From the NCBI GenBank assembly GCA_964036155.1, contig OZ038422.1, forward strand, positions 28,853,201-28,917,200: 64,000 nt of DNA, given 5' to 3'. Shown one piece after another: positions 53,322-64,000 of this stretch (the stretch's first letter is position 1; every line of letters starts with the position of its first letter). Both the position numbers and the translations under genes were made by a program. This DNA is from Diploscapter coronatus (lineage: Eukaryota; Nematoda; Chromadorea; Rhabditida; Rhabditidae). The notes under the pieces were generated by a model. That model ran no database searches, was not told the origin of the DNA, and was given only the letters and a program-made list of their open reading frames with translations.

Positions 53322-56179
53322 TCATTGATCGTCCGCCGAGTCCTCGTCAAATTGACTTGCATCCATTCCGTTGATGAATTGAGAGAACGTCATTTCCGGT
53401 TGGCCTTCTGAAAACTAATTGGGTAATTAACCCATAATTATTTTTTCCTATCTTTAAAGGCTAGACTGCGCTTGAAAATTTGAGAACAAGAATTCTCAGG
53501 GAAATATAAATTTCGATTTAAATGGAACCTGAAACATATCTAATCTATAACCTTTTAGTTTCGCATAATTTTCTAATTATCTCGAGTTAATTAACTTAAT
53601 TATACAATTACCTCCTCCAGAATGGCTAGCGAATAGGGGTGGCGGGACGAGACCTCTCTGTTCGAAATGACGTAAATAGTTGCACAAATGCTTGAGGCGT
53701 CTCTCTTTAGAGCGGCGATTTTGGAACCAGACCTGAAAATTCTAGAGGCATCTTTAAAAAATCACTATATTAACTTTTTTTTTTTAATTAACGCCAGATT
53801 AAAGGAATTGAACTTTGAAAAATTTTTAACTCTAGTTTTATTGATCTTTAGATAATCTTGAAATGATATCATTTTCTCAACAATTGAATAAGTTTTAGAT
53901 TTCTTTGAAACGGACCTGAATAACTCTCATGCTCAAACCAGTTTCCAGCGCCAATTTGGCCCTCGCATGTTTCGACGGTTTAGGCGTCGTTGTGAAGATA
54001 CGGTTCAATACATCCAGCTGAAATTTTCAAAGTTTATAGGTTTCAAACTTTTCATTTATAAAAGTCGATTTTCTAAAAACTATCGGAGAAAATTGCCTGA
54101 TTCTGTTTGATGGTCGTTCTGGGTCCTCTCCTCTTCAAGAATTTTCCGTCTTCTTCACAGAAATCGCTAAACGAATATCCGTCAAAACCATAGCCCAGGG
54201 AGTCTATTTCCTAAAAAAATTTTTTTTTTTTTTTTTAAATTCAATAAAAATCCTTTCTCTAAAAACGTAAGAAACTCTTACTTTCGAAACTAACTTCCAA
54301 AAGAAAAATCGAGAAGTTTACTTTTATAAATATTTTAAAAATTAAAAATCCCAACTTTTTCATTCAAAATTTCAGGGAGAAATTCAAAGAGGTAGACTTG
54401 ATAGTTTTTTTTTTCTAGAGATGAACAAAAAACTCGAAACCTTTTTGATATGAAATTCGGAGAACTGTTCTGGCGTGAAGGTCAGTGGGATGGAAGGTTG
54501 AACGGAGGTAGACGGCAACGAGGGACACGAGTCACAAATGGGAACTGAAGTGGGCTGGGGGTAGCTTTCGGGAGGGGCGGGATCTGAAAATGTCCAAGTT
54601 TCGAAAATTTAAATATAATTTAAAGAAAAAAGAATGAAACTAAAACTTGTGAATGGCGACGGATTTTCAAATTGTGCGTTTTTTTCTGATATTTTTAAAT
54701 TTCAATGCATTGCCTAAAGGTATCGAACTGGGGAAGAATCAATTTTCTTCTGTACGATTTTTGAAGATAACAAGTTCTAAACTCAAAAAAAATTCTGAAA
54801 TTCAGTAGGTCCAAGAAAAAGCGATCAAATTTTCAGAAAGTCTCTTTTCTCAGAATTTTGTTTAAATCAGAAAAAAATCGGTATTTCAACAATTTTTCAA
54901 GGCTAACCTTGATAGTAATGACTCATGCAGAAGACGGCCTTAGCGTGTTCGTCGACGACGATTTGCTCGCCTGGAGCGAGACCGCGACCGCAATGCCCGC
55001 AACAGTGACACGTCACGTGGTAGATTAGGTCCGTCTGGAAATGCTCTTTTTTAAGTTTTGCTCGTAACTTAGAAATAATCCCTCAAGCCATACGAAAGAT
55101 TCTCTTCCCTATCACTACTCACTCTTATTTTGCATGGCTTGAGGGTTTGTGGTTTCAAAATGGCCGTTTTGTTTATTATTTTTAATTCCAAAATTTTGTT
55201 TTGTTATAAAAATTTAACAACATTACCCCCAATTTATAGACCATATCTGCCGGTGAAATGCCTTGCTTACAGCCTGCGCATCGATAGGGCGAGTGATCTC
55301 TGAAAATTTTTTGGATAAGTTTCGAAAATTTTGTAAACAAAGTGAAATTTCAAAGATCAATGTTTCAGAGCGATCCGTAGTTTAAAAGTATCAAAACTAG
55401 TAATAAAAGGATCAAAATGTGAGTTTCAAGAAATCGCTAAAACTCAAATGATTTTTTTTTTTTTTTTTAAATTTCCAAAATTCGACCGACTTGAAGTAGT
55501 GCTCCTTGCAATAAAGCTGGCCGTTTCGCTCCCAGCATTTCTCCTCCAGCTGAGCTTTACAAATCGCACAACTCACGCACGTCTCGTGATAGTTGTGGGT
55601 ATCGATCTAAAAATCCACCTTTATAAAAAAAAAATTGAAATTTGAAAAAGCCCTAAAATTTAGCATCACTTATAAAGGTTCAACTTCGTGAATTTCAAAG
55701 GCAATGTGCAGTGTATTTGAAAACACGGTACGCAAGCTCGCATAAAATAGATTCCGCCTATTTTTTTTTTTTTGGAAAAGGGGCGAAGCCTATTTTAGGC
55801 TCAATTTGAGAACGACTTACTCGCAACAAATATCTATCATAGACTTGCGTACCACATGAGCGGCACTTGCCCTAGGAAAATGACTTGTTATTGCGAAAAT
55901 ATGTTTCAAAGAGCGTTGAAAGGAATAGATTTTCCATTATTCGATCCGGAGGCCAACATAGAATGACATTATAGATAGATTTTCTATTTAAGTTTCGAAA
56001 ATACGAAAGATAAAGAAATTTTAAATCCAACCAGCGAGGTTCTGCTTGTAGGTGAGAGTAAAAAAGTTCAGCATTTAAAAATTTTAGAAAAATACCTGTT
56101 TCTCAACACCTATCGACTCGATGACCTGACCCATGGCCGTGAGCGCCTTGGATTTCGTATAACCCAAATCGATATCCAT
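53322..56179 (-). CDS. mec-3: MEC-3 LIM-homeodomain transcription factor
   Basis: In C. elegans MEC-3 acts with the POU protein UNC-86 to specify touch receptor neurons. Exons: 56096-56179, 55821-55871, 55491-55606, 55226-55299, 54908-55034, 54441-54583, 54097-54210, 53916-54017, 53612-53732, 53322-53407; about 339 residues (C. elegans about 320). Order: MDIDLGYTKSKALTAMGQ start; LIM1 (CRSCGTQVYDRYLLR...HETCVSCAIC...YCKEHYF); LIM2 (CAGCKQGISPADMVYKLG...CHCCGHC...CMSHYY); a Pro/Ser linker; the MEC-3-specific block GYGFDGYSFSDFCEEDGKF; and a homeodomain starting RRGPRTTIKQNQLDVLN with recognition helix VIQVWFQNRRSKERRLKHL. This matches MEC-3 and not LIN-11, whose homeodomain start differs. The intron after exon 54097-54210 has a GC donor (CAG then GCAATT). 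An acidic tail (DEDSADDQ) ends the protein. Confidence 0.95.
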
Positions 56180-56539
56180 TTCGCGTCAACTGAAAAATAA
56201 ATTTTAAAAATCAGCGCCGCCCCTTAAAAATTAAATTTCAAAAGCAGTACTATCAAAAGAGGCAAAGTAGCACTATGATGTGGGTTTAGATCAACGACAA
56301 AAAGGTGGGCGGGGCTAGCCATTCATTTTGCAAGAGTTACAAGCTTCTTTCGGGTATGAATGAGAGAGGAAAAGAAAGAAATATTATGGAAGAGCTAGAG
56401 AAGAAGAGAAGCAGAAAGATAAATAGTATAGAAAATTCATAGGAAAAAGAGAAATAAAGAAAGAAGAAATAGGGTAGAAAATATGAGAAGAAAAGATTTT
56501 GATAAAGCCTGAAATTTATCGCTGAATGGTGACAGTGCC

Positions 56540-56548
56540 TTTGCATTT
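56540..56548 (-). promoter_or_regulatory. Octamer-like POU site upstream of mec-3
   Basis: On the minus strand the sequence reads AAATGCAAAGG, close to the POU octamer ATGCAAAT. It lies about 360 bp upstream of the mec-3 ATG, the same range where C. elegans mec-3 has UNC-86/MEC-3 autoregulatory sites. The function is inferred from position and motif only. Confidence 0.4.
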
Positions 56549-57185
56549 GGGATGAGGCTCTAAGCGAGAGCTGCTCCTTGCTTCCCTTGACAAGTCACAT
56601 TTTGAGTGAAATCGAGAATTTTAGAGCAAGAAAACAAAAACCAGGTGTATATCGTAGGTCTTGCAGGAGGGTACGTTGAAAGATCAAGAAATACAAGGTT
56701 TTTACTAAAGTTCACCCAAGATCGGATCACAAGTAAATCTGGGTTAGGCAAGAGATAGGGTGGGTGTGATAGAGCATATTTGATAACAAATTAATCAACT
56801 TATCGAGAGGCCATTTCAAGCCTTAATTCACTAGCCTAACCTAACCCTACTACACTTGATGAATTTTAAAGAAAGCTAAGATCAAGTTGAAATGATAGCA
56901 GAATCAAAATGCGATAGAACAAATTCGCATTTTTTTCAGATTTCTCGAAGCGATTACAAAAATCAATCTTTTTTATCATCATTTTTAGGCAATTAATAAA
57001 AATAGTACGACAAAAGTTAACGAAATTTATGTTTTCAAAATTCACGAATTATTTCATTCGCTTTTTCCGTACACTATACTTTTATTAAAACGCTCATTTT
57101 TCTAAAATTGTTCATTCTATCGGATTTTCGCCTATCACTATATCATTTTCCTTGATGTTTCCAAGTTTCCTGCAACCTACTTCAG

Positions 57186-57320
57186 TCATCCAATTCGATC
57201 GATGTGTCCACTGATCGTCCCCAGCAAGTTGTCGTCACTTCTCATCCTCCGTCCTACAGTTCAGTGGTCATCAGACCGCACACACCAGGCAAACTTTGCA
57301 AGCGATCAAGGAAATCTTAA
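57186..57320 (+). other. Exon-like block on the plus strand (44 codons to stop)
   Basis: After an acceptor-like CTACTTCAG the frame reads 44 codons with coding-like composition (Ser/Pro/Val-rich, e.g. DVSTDRPQQVVVTSHPP, ending CKRSRKS) to a TAA at 57318-57320. The block is GC-richer than its flanks. I cannot find preceding plus-strand exons and recognise no family, so it may be the last exon of a small unplaced gene, a 5' non-coding exon on the other strand, or chance. Confidence 0.3.
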
Positions 57321-57577
57321 AAAAGACTAGACATTTCAAAGTGAATAAACACAGTAAAGCCAAAGATCTGGGACGACCGTAACTTTTCGAGTTCTAAAAT
57401 ATCTTTCAACATTTGGATACCTTTAAGATCATGCTTAGCTAGTGCTCACTAGGGTATAAGAATCTAGTTTCAAGGAAACTTGCATTTTAGGTGCGTTTCG
57501 AAAATCGCTTAAATTACAAAGTTGAAGGTTTCAAGTGTTAAAAAGCTAAAAGCGTAACATTTTCAGGAGACCGACAC

Positions 57578-57585
57578 AAATGCAT
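57578..57585. promoter_or_regulatory. AAATGCAT element, candidate UNC-86/MEC-3 site
   Basis: A match to the AATGCAT word reported to be enriched near MEC-3-dependent touch neuron genes. It is about 1.4 kb upstream of mec-3 and 100 bp downstream (in the minus-strand sense) of the microRNA-like hairpin, so it could serve either. One short match has modest weight: the same word occurs elsewhere in the window. Confidence 0.3.
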
Positions 57586-57684
57586 TTCAAAGCTAGCTCA
57601 TTTTCAATTAAATGAGCATTCTAATTTCTGGACTGATAATTGCCTTAAAAATTTAAACATAAAAAATCGCGGTCAAAAACAGTA

Positions 57685-57775
57685 CGCATTGGAATCAGGG
57701 ACCTATAGGCTCTGTGATACTGGCCACATGTTAACCAAAAGTATCACTGAGGCTACGGGTAACTGATCGCCATGC
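57685..57775 (-). ncRNA. Candidate microRNA precursor, miR-51/miR-100 family
   Basis: On the minus strand this folds into one hairpin of roughly 35 bp with a 20-nt terminal gap between the mature arms. The predicted 5p product is the complement of 57740-57761 (22 nt) and begins UACCCGUAGC. This is the miR-51/miR-100 seed, and from memory its first ten bases equal C. elegans miR-51, which is also a 5' arm product. The predicted 3p product is the complement of 57698-57719 (22 nt) and begins UAUCACAG, the seed of the miR-2/miR-43 group. The two arms form a duplex with three or four mismatches and 2-nt 3' overhangs at both ends, as Drosha and Dicer leave. The lower stem continues (AUCAG/CUGAU, then GCAU/AUGC). 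It lies between mec-3 and gly-20. Confidence 0.75.
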
Positions 57776-60700
57776 TTCGAATCAGTAAAAAACGAAACTT
57801 AAAAATTGCAAAATTCGCTACTTAAAATGGAAGAAGAGCAAACTTTGCAATTCTTTTCGAAAAAGGAAACCCGTTTTTCCCCGGTCCCTCTGGCCGTTGA
57901 TGATGTGCAACAAGGTTTCTTTTCAACTGTTGCAACAACACAACGCCCGGACGGACTCGGGGATGGGATTTTGCAACTTTAGCCGAATTTTAGAAATTCG
58001 AGAAGTCCCGCAATTTTTCGCCCACCCCAAAGCCGAGTGTCCGCTCTAGTCATGGTCAGATTTTGCGATCTCACGACTCGGGCGCCACCCGGGGTTGGGA
58101 TGTCGAGCTTGCAGGACTTTTCGAGGGTAGAATATAGAATTTCTAGGGGAATTTCAGATCAACGCTTTTAAAAAAAAACACATTTTAGAATTGGGAGTTT
58201 TGGTTGAGACTGATTTTGCTCTGGAAAACCTCGCCTTATATAGGGCCCTGACCACTGGTCGAGGGTGGGACACTAGCCATCACTTGATGTGGGTGGGAAA
58301 ATGCAAAAGTGTCCAAAAATAGGGGAATCTACCCCAGTGGGCGTATTTTGACAATGGGTGAATAGGTGCGAGGGGCAAGTTGGGGTGATCGAGGTCGGTC
58401 CGATAGAAAAAGAGAACGTCTGGACATTACCGCAGGATACAAGGGCTGATTTAGAGGGAGTCGAATATTGCAAGGGTGACTGGAAGCTAGAAGCCTGCAA
58501 AGTAAGGATTTGAATTTGGAAAGGGGTACGTAATGGACAAGTTTCAAAGAGGGTTTGAATATACGAAAGATGGTGAATGTTGAGATTGGTACTTGAAATA
58601 TGCAACTACAGAAATTCAAGGGACCAGTTTGCTCCAAATAAGTATCACAACGGATTGATTTGGAGGAGTTTTCAAAAGAGATAATTTATACCTCCCATAT
58701 CACTGTTTCATAGGTTAAATATAGAATTTTTTAGTAAAAAAGCAAAATATGTCCAAATGAGTTTAAAAATTGATTAAAATTCTAACATTTGGAATTTATA
58801 ATCTTTCACTCGTAAACTCTCAAAATTTACTAAAAACTTACGCCACTCATTAATAAGATATTAGAATCAGAAAAAGTAGGAACTTTGTCATTTTCAGATT
58901 TCTCGAGACTAATTACAAAACTTATCGTGAATCATTGACAAATAAAGAGCTTAATTAAATCCTATCAAGTATCCAACTAATCAGATTAGCCTCGGGCTTC
59001 AAATTTGATCATTTTTGAAACTAATTTCAAGACTCTGATAATTTCCGTCATATCCTAACTTCTATCATTCACAAAAATAATTCAGGTACCATTCCAAATT
59101 TGCGAAGCTCTTCTTTAAAACTAGTTCTCTTCCTTAAATTTCTCAAAATACTAAACATCTCCAACTTATTCCCAAAAACGCCATGATCTCTCCCCATTAT
59201 TCCCATTTTAGGATATGTTCCAGACCAACAGCTCGTAATTGTGAATAATTTACCATTCCTCAGGCAGCTCGTATTTGGATGTCAATTTTAGGAGGAAAGA
59301 AGAAGAATGTCGCTCCATTTGGTATAAAACTATTCTCAATCTTATTTTCTTTAAAAATTCAACTTCTAGATTCATAAAGCTACTCTAGATTTAGCAATTT
59401 TGAAAACATTTTGAAATTTAAATGATTTCCTTCGGAAGTTTAGTCTTTCCTCAATGTTTACCTCAAAAAAGACCAAATAACTGGTGGTACTCTTTGCTGC
59501 TAGTTTTGAGTTAAGGAAATCGCTAGCTGCAAATTAGAAATGCTAACTGCGGCCTTTTCTTAGTAAATTGTCATATTTTTCGTTTTTATCGGTTATTTGT
59601 TGTCACTAATCAAAAATTGCAACTCTACGAACGTTTAGAACGCTGAATAAAGACATTCAAAATTTATGGGATTTTATATATCCTTGCGATATTCGTTTTC
59701 GGGGCGGAGATAAATTAGCGATTCAAGTTTCGCGCACTGCCATTTCCTTTCTCTCCTACACAGCTGTCAAGAGTCATGTCAGGGTGCCCATTTTCGTGAC
59801 AGTCAGGACAAATTAGGCCGCATTTCCGAAATGGGAGATACCATTATTCACCCCATTTCAAAAGTACCAAATATGTCCCAAAAAGTGGGCCATAATGAAA
59901 TATTTTAACTAGCAGTATTGGATTGCAAAAATTAAGCGTAATTTAGAAAAAAAAAAGAAACTACAGTAATCAAAAACATGTTTCAGATCATGTGATCAGG
60001 TAGAATTCTTTGTAATTTCAAGTCGGTCGATTTCAAAAATTGGCTTTACTTTGAAGAGCTACATTTGATATGGGATTTTGTATGTTTGCTTGGTTCCGGT
60101 TCAGACCTGTCGAGTTCGAGTCAAGGCACAATGTTTCAATTCTTACAGTTTATTTTTAGTGCCTGTCAGAGCTTTTATACGTTTTGAGTTCGAGGTTTGG
60201 AGAAAGTTAGACCGGTTGGTTGAAGAAGAAGATTGCCAATGAAGTCGGGGAGTGGGTGAGATCAATGTTGATTATTGGATTTGGTTGATTACTTGATGTA
60301 AGCTAGTTTGGCAGTGAGTCAATCGCAGAACCCATATTCTACACACTACCACTACACTAAATCTACAAATCTAGCATTTTTCAACATTTTAAAGGTTTCA
60401 ATTTTATTTCAATTTTTTAAAATTACCATGAGATTTAGCTACCCGTAAGATCTGTAAATTGAGACTCTAGATTGGTTTAGAAACTTGTATAAATAGGGGT
60501 CTGAATTATGATGCAACGTTAGAAATTCACAAATTTGAAAGTTAAGAATTACAGTATCCCGCCGAAATTCGTAAATATTTAGAGCATCTCTGGGAACAAG
60601 TAGGGATAATTCAGAGCTATTCTTGGCCTCTAAGTTGAAGCATAGAGCCTGAAACCGTATTCTATACGGCCTTGAATATTTTAATTTTCAAGAAGAGCTC

Positions 60701-61689
60701 TAAAATAAGTATTTTGGGGCGAATAGTTCAAGATTAAAACCCGTCAGAGATATATCCAGTAATTTCAAACGTCATAATAGGTGATAATTATTGCTAAATC
60801 GTATTTTTCTGACCATCTCAACTCTGCGTCTATGCCGATCACTATGATTAAGGATAGAGACTCTAGCCTAGATGGTCAGAAAATGAAATCATAAATGGTG
60901 AAAGATTACGATTTTCATGTCATAATTGGGAAAGTGAAAGAAATATCGAGAAACTTGGAGAGTTTGACAAAACCCACAAATTTTAGTTTGTAAAAACTAA
61001 ACTAGACTAGAATCAGATTAAAATATACAATTCTTCAAAATTAAAATTTTCTGAGCACCTAACTCTTTCAATAAAAATCTCTATGAAATTCAGAACCAAA
61101 ATTGAGAATTTGAAACTTATTATTATTGAGGGAAAAATCGAGCACTAAAATTTGAAAATCTTGGCAAAATTATGCAACTCATAAACCGTATGGGGAAATA
61201 AAATTGAGGCAAAAACTTGTTGGGAAAGGAGTTTTGAAATAACACAAGTATAAGGATAAAGAATAAAGTTTGGAAAACCACAAGTTTAAAGGAAAAAGTG
61301 CTCTAAAAATCTCAAAAGTCGTCAAATTTCTATTTTAGAACACCTCTAAAATAACGAAAGATCCTATGGCCTTTAAATTAAAAATAACACAAGTTTTTGG
61401 CCTAACATTATAAGTATTGGCCTTTCTTCACTATTATTCCTGTTTTCGTCGACTCGTTTTACAGATATTTTGCCGTTGAGCAAAGATATTTGATAAGTAC
61501 TTTCAGGGTAATTTTTTTGCACAAATTAACTAGGCTAATTATCCTCGTGTAAATCAATTATCTGAGTTAATCAAATCTTCAAAAATTTGTAATTTTTAGG
61601 GCAATTACCTTCTTTTAAATTCCAATTAGGATAATTATCTCCTCTTAAATCAATTAACTTCCTTAATTATCCCAATTAACTCCTCTTAA
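57776..61689. other. Region between the microRNA-like hairpin and gly-20
   Basis: No protein exon recognised. 57880-58120 is a GC-rich island with several TTGCAAC-type words and open frames on both strands. A TATATAAGG-like box lies on the minus strand at about 58230. Two overlapping minus frames of more than 100 codons at 58273-58637 lack splice context. A hairpin sits at 60802-60886. AATTA-type repeats occupy about 61520-61690 next to the gly-20 stop. Confidence 0.5.
60802..60886. repeat. Hairpin with a 14-bp perfect basal stem
   Basis: TTTTCTGACCATCT (about 60805-60818) pairs perfectly with AGATGGTCAGAAAA (about 60870-60883). An internal loop of 8-9 nt per side follows, then an upper stem (GTCTAT with ATAG..AC, CC with GG) and a small apical stem-loop (ATCA/TGAT). 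The total is about 82 nt. The size fits a small-RNA precursor, but the internal loop falls where a mature duplex would be. Confidence 0.6.
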
Positions 61690-64000
61690 TTATTTGAGTG
61701 GCACAGCTGAAGTGAGTAGATTCTTCAATACTTGTGATTTACTGTAGTCGTCCAGGGGGTGAGTGTTGATTCTGCACAACTCGACGTCTCTCTTGTCGCC
61801 CCATCCGCCGTTCTCTTTCGAGGGCTTCAACGAGCGGCGAGAGACCTGAAAATTTTGAAAAATATCGATTTTTTAGAATTTTAAGATTTTTATGACATTT
61901 GAAGGCTTTAATTTTAGATGTCTTTATAAATATTTTTTACCTTAAAAATTGAGCCACATTCTGAGTTTGTTTCTTATAAATGAGGGATCTGACAAAATTC
62001 CAGGAACTTTAGAAAATTGAAGGTTTTGAAAGAAAACGTTTGGTTGTGAGCAAATATCTTATTAGAAGGCATAGATTTGAATAATTAGCTGAAACCTACA
62101 TCAGTGACATCGAGTTTCTCGGGAAAGAGTTTGCCGCTGTGCTCTTGGAGAAGATCCCTTGCGGACGCGTAGGCGTTGTGGGCATCGCATCTGAAGAAAA
62201 ATTGATCTTTCATTTTTTAGTCGGTATTATTATTATTATTATCAAATGGAGGATAAAATAGCTCAATTATACGATTGTTGAAAATTATTCTTTAAAAAAC
62301 TTTTTTTTTCAATTTTCACAAGTAATCTTAAACTCACCGATGAGTATGCACCCCGCAATCGCCGATATGCAGAACTCTGGGACTTTTCGCGAAGATCACC
62401 CGGAACCGTTGAGGCAGGCACTTTGTGCTGATCTGAAGATTTTTATTTTTTAAAAATTTCCCCGATTTTGCATTATCTCATCAAACTTCAATTTATCAAC
62501 TATGGTGTCGAATGACGAAATTATCCTCGGATTATGGTCAAACTCATAGGGATTAATTTTGCGCTCATTGCAAAAATATATCCGAGTCGATAGTGTATCA
62601 ATCTTTCAGATTTTTCGAGAAGGAAACAGGTGTTGAATGATCAAATTTTGGTAAAGTGATTCATAAAATTCCTGACCAATTTACGAATAATAACCATGTT
62701 TACCAAAAAAACTCCAATTTTTGACCAACATACAAACATGTTTTTTTCAAATTACGAATCAAATTTAAAAAATAATAAAACTGGGATTGTTTACGAAAAT
62801 TATGGTTAATTGAAAAATGGTATTTTCTAAAAATAGCAAAAAAAACGGTAATTAACTAAAAACAACGAGATCTACTACCTGCATGACGGACCAGTCCCAG
62901 TTGTAATCGTCGATAGTACAGAACATTTCCGAGCAGTTTTTGATCATTTGCCAAGTGTCTCTTTGCAGAGCCATGCCCATGTTGTGCTTGCTGCAAACAT
63001 GCTAATTTTTCAAAAAATCGATATTTTTCTTAGAAATAAAAATGTAAGGAAACTGTAAAAAGATGTATTTTGATGATATAGGCATCAATAAAAGGATAAA
63101 TATGAACAGATAAGTTCCAAAATAATCAAATTTGTGAGGGGATAATAATTTCTAAAAAAAAAAAGATAATAAATTCGACCAACCTACTGTACCACGGGTG
63201 TGCTCCGAGCTTAGCGATGTCCTCCCCGTATTTAGTCGTCTTCTTCAGATAGAATCCCAGCGATATGATGTCGCAAACACTGCACAGACTGAAAATATTC
63301 TTATTCTTTGGCAATTTAGAAATAAATAAGCGCATCTCGCTAAAACGTAGCACGAAATTCAATTTCATTTTTTCGGCTTTTTGAAACGTAAACAATTAAT
63401 TTAAAATCGTGACCATTTATAAAAGCTCCATTTCATACAAAATTCCTAAAATATCCACAAACTGATGTAACTCTTCTATCATTTTTCATTTTACAAAACA
63501 ATGCAAAGCTTTCTCAAACAAATTATTTTCTGCAAAAGAATACAGTAATCCAAAACCCTTACTTTTTCTTATTCTGAGTGATGTAGTCCAGAACATGCAG
63601 GGCATCTGGGGCGACGAAATGATCCTCTTCGAGTAGCAAGATCCACGCTTTCTCCAAACCGAGTCGATCCACTATGCCATCGAAGACGAAGTTCATCTGG
63701 AAATAACACGAATAGGTTTCAAAAATCGACTAATAGAAAGTTTTAATGAAATACACTATGCACTTTCGTTTAAGTTTCTTTCATAAGAAAGTTTTGAAAA
63801 AAATATTGTAGGTTTCAAACATCTGACTAATAGAGATATGGACGGCGGTCTTTATTTGCCAAAGTTTGGTGAATAACAACCCTACATCTTGGAGATATTA
63901 GATGAAATTTCAGTACTAGTTAAACTCGATATTATTGTTAAAAATCGTATAATTTGATCAGAATATAATGTTCATCTAGACAAGTTTCAAAAGCTCTTAT
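61690..64000 (-). CDS. gly-20: MGAT2 / GnT-II, N-glycan beta-1,2-GlcNAc transferase (C-terminal part)
   Basis: Golgi type II membrane enzyme that adds the second GlcNAc to the alpha-1,6 mannose, needed for complex N-glycans. Visible exons: 63563-63696, 63184-63288, 62879-62990, 62338-62432, 62100-62190, 61690-61845; the gene continues beyond the right edge. Family landmarks: LEEDHFVAPDALHVL (the metal-binding acidic motif), CDIISLG, HNMGMALQRDTWQ, CTIDDYNWDWSVMQ, RVLHIGDCGVHTHR, and ENGGWGDKRDVELC near the end. These match the order in human MGAT2. After that block the protein has an extra tail of about 30 residues (HPLDDYSKSQVLKN...AVPLK). The cytoplasmic tail, membrane anchor and stem are outside the window. 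Exon 63563-63696 uses a donor directly after a Lys codon run. Confidence 0.92.

Larger units (their letters stand above)
56180..57684. other. mec-3 upstream region, proximal part
   Basis: This is the expected promoter of mec-3 (transcribed leftward). It contains a purine-rich stretch (about 56350-56500), an octamer-like site at 56540-56548, an exon-like plus-strand block (57186-57320) and an AAATGCAT at 57578-57585. Beyond these no gene is recognised. Confidence 0.5.

Noticed and set aside
57716..57726. UACUGGCC word on the plus strand of the microRNA-like hairpin, like the start of miR-240
   Set aside because: It falls in the loop of the hairpin and on the opposite strand to the well-formed duplex, so it cannot be the product.
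58273..58637. Two overlapping minus-strand frames of 110 and 102 codons
   Set aside because: They overlap in different frames, have no recognisable domain and no clear splice context; at most one could be real and nothing favours it.
60438..60462. UACCCGUAAGAUC on the plus strand, a second miR-51-type seed
   Set aside because: No complementary arm within about 100 bp on either side gives a hairpin, so the seed match alone is likely chance.

Overview
This window is a piece of a nematode genome, most likely a rhabditid related to Caenorhabditis. The DNA is AT-rich. Coding blocks are short and relatively GC-rich, and they are split by many introns of 100-700 bases with GT...TTTTCAG borders. Nearly every protein I can rebuild matches a conserved animal family, and two (the mec-3 LIM-homeodomain protein and the cpsf-4 zinc-finger protein) closely resemble the C. 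elegans versions. All exon borders below were read by eye from splice signals and family similarity and may be off by a few bases; single-frame open reading frames mostly miss these multi-exon genes.

Layout: (1) 3134-4697, plus strand: the 3' exons of a GPI-anchored ephrin. (2) From 7054 to the right edge every recognised protein gene is on the minus strand. In plus coordinates: a TMEM115-like Golgi membrane protein (7054-10963); a V-ATPase subunit A relative that has lost its ATP-binding core (11524-14395); a Polycomb RING-finger (PCGF, probably mig-32) gene (15498-18481); cpsf-4 (19199-22640); a UBF-like HMG-box protein (23998-27584); a J-domain protein with two possible tails (28446-30026); a full-length ABCC/MRP transporter (31158-44206); an LPCAT3-type MBOAT acyltransferase (46944-51658); mec-3 (53322-56179); and the 3' part of gly-20/MGAT2 (61690 to beyond the right edge).

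The six genes from the J-protein to the TMEM115 gene lie head to tail with gaps of roughly 0.5-1.4 kb. This would allow some of them to be co-transcribed, but I see no proof. Their functions (chaperone, nucleolar/HMG, mRNA 3'-end processing, Polycomb, V-ATPase remnant, Golgi) do not form one pathway. The 5.5 kb upstream of mec-3 is the most interesting non-coding part. It holds POU/MEC-3-type sites, an orphan plus-strand exon-like block, a GC-rich island, a second long hairpin, and a minus-strand hairpin (57685-57775) with the geometry of a microRNA precursor. The 5' arm of that hairpin has the miR-51/miR-100 seed and its 3' arm has the miR-2 seed.

The best candidates for something new are that two-seed microRNA locus, the core-deleted V-ATPase A gene, the membrane-tail isoform of the J-protein, the nematode UBF-like protein, and several long hairpins with no assigned role.
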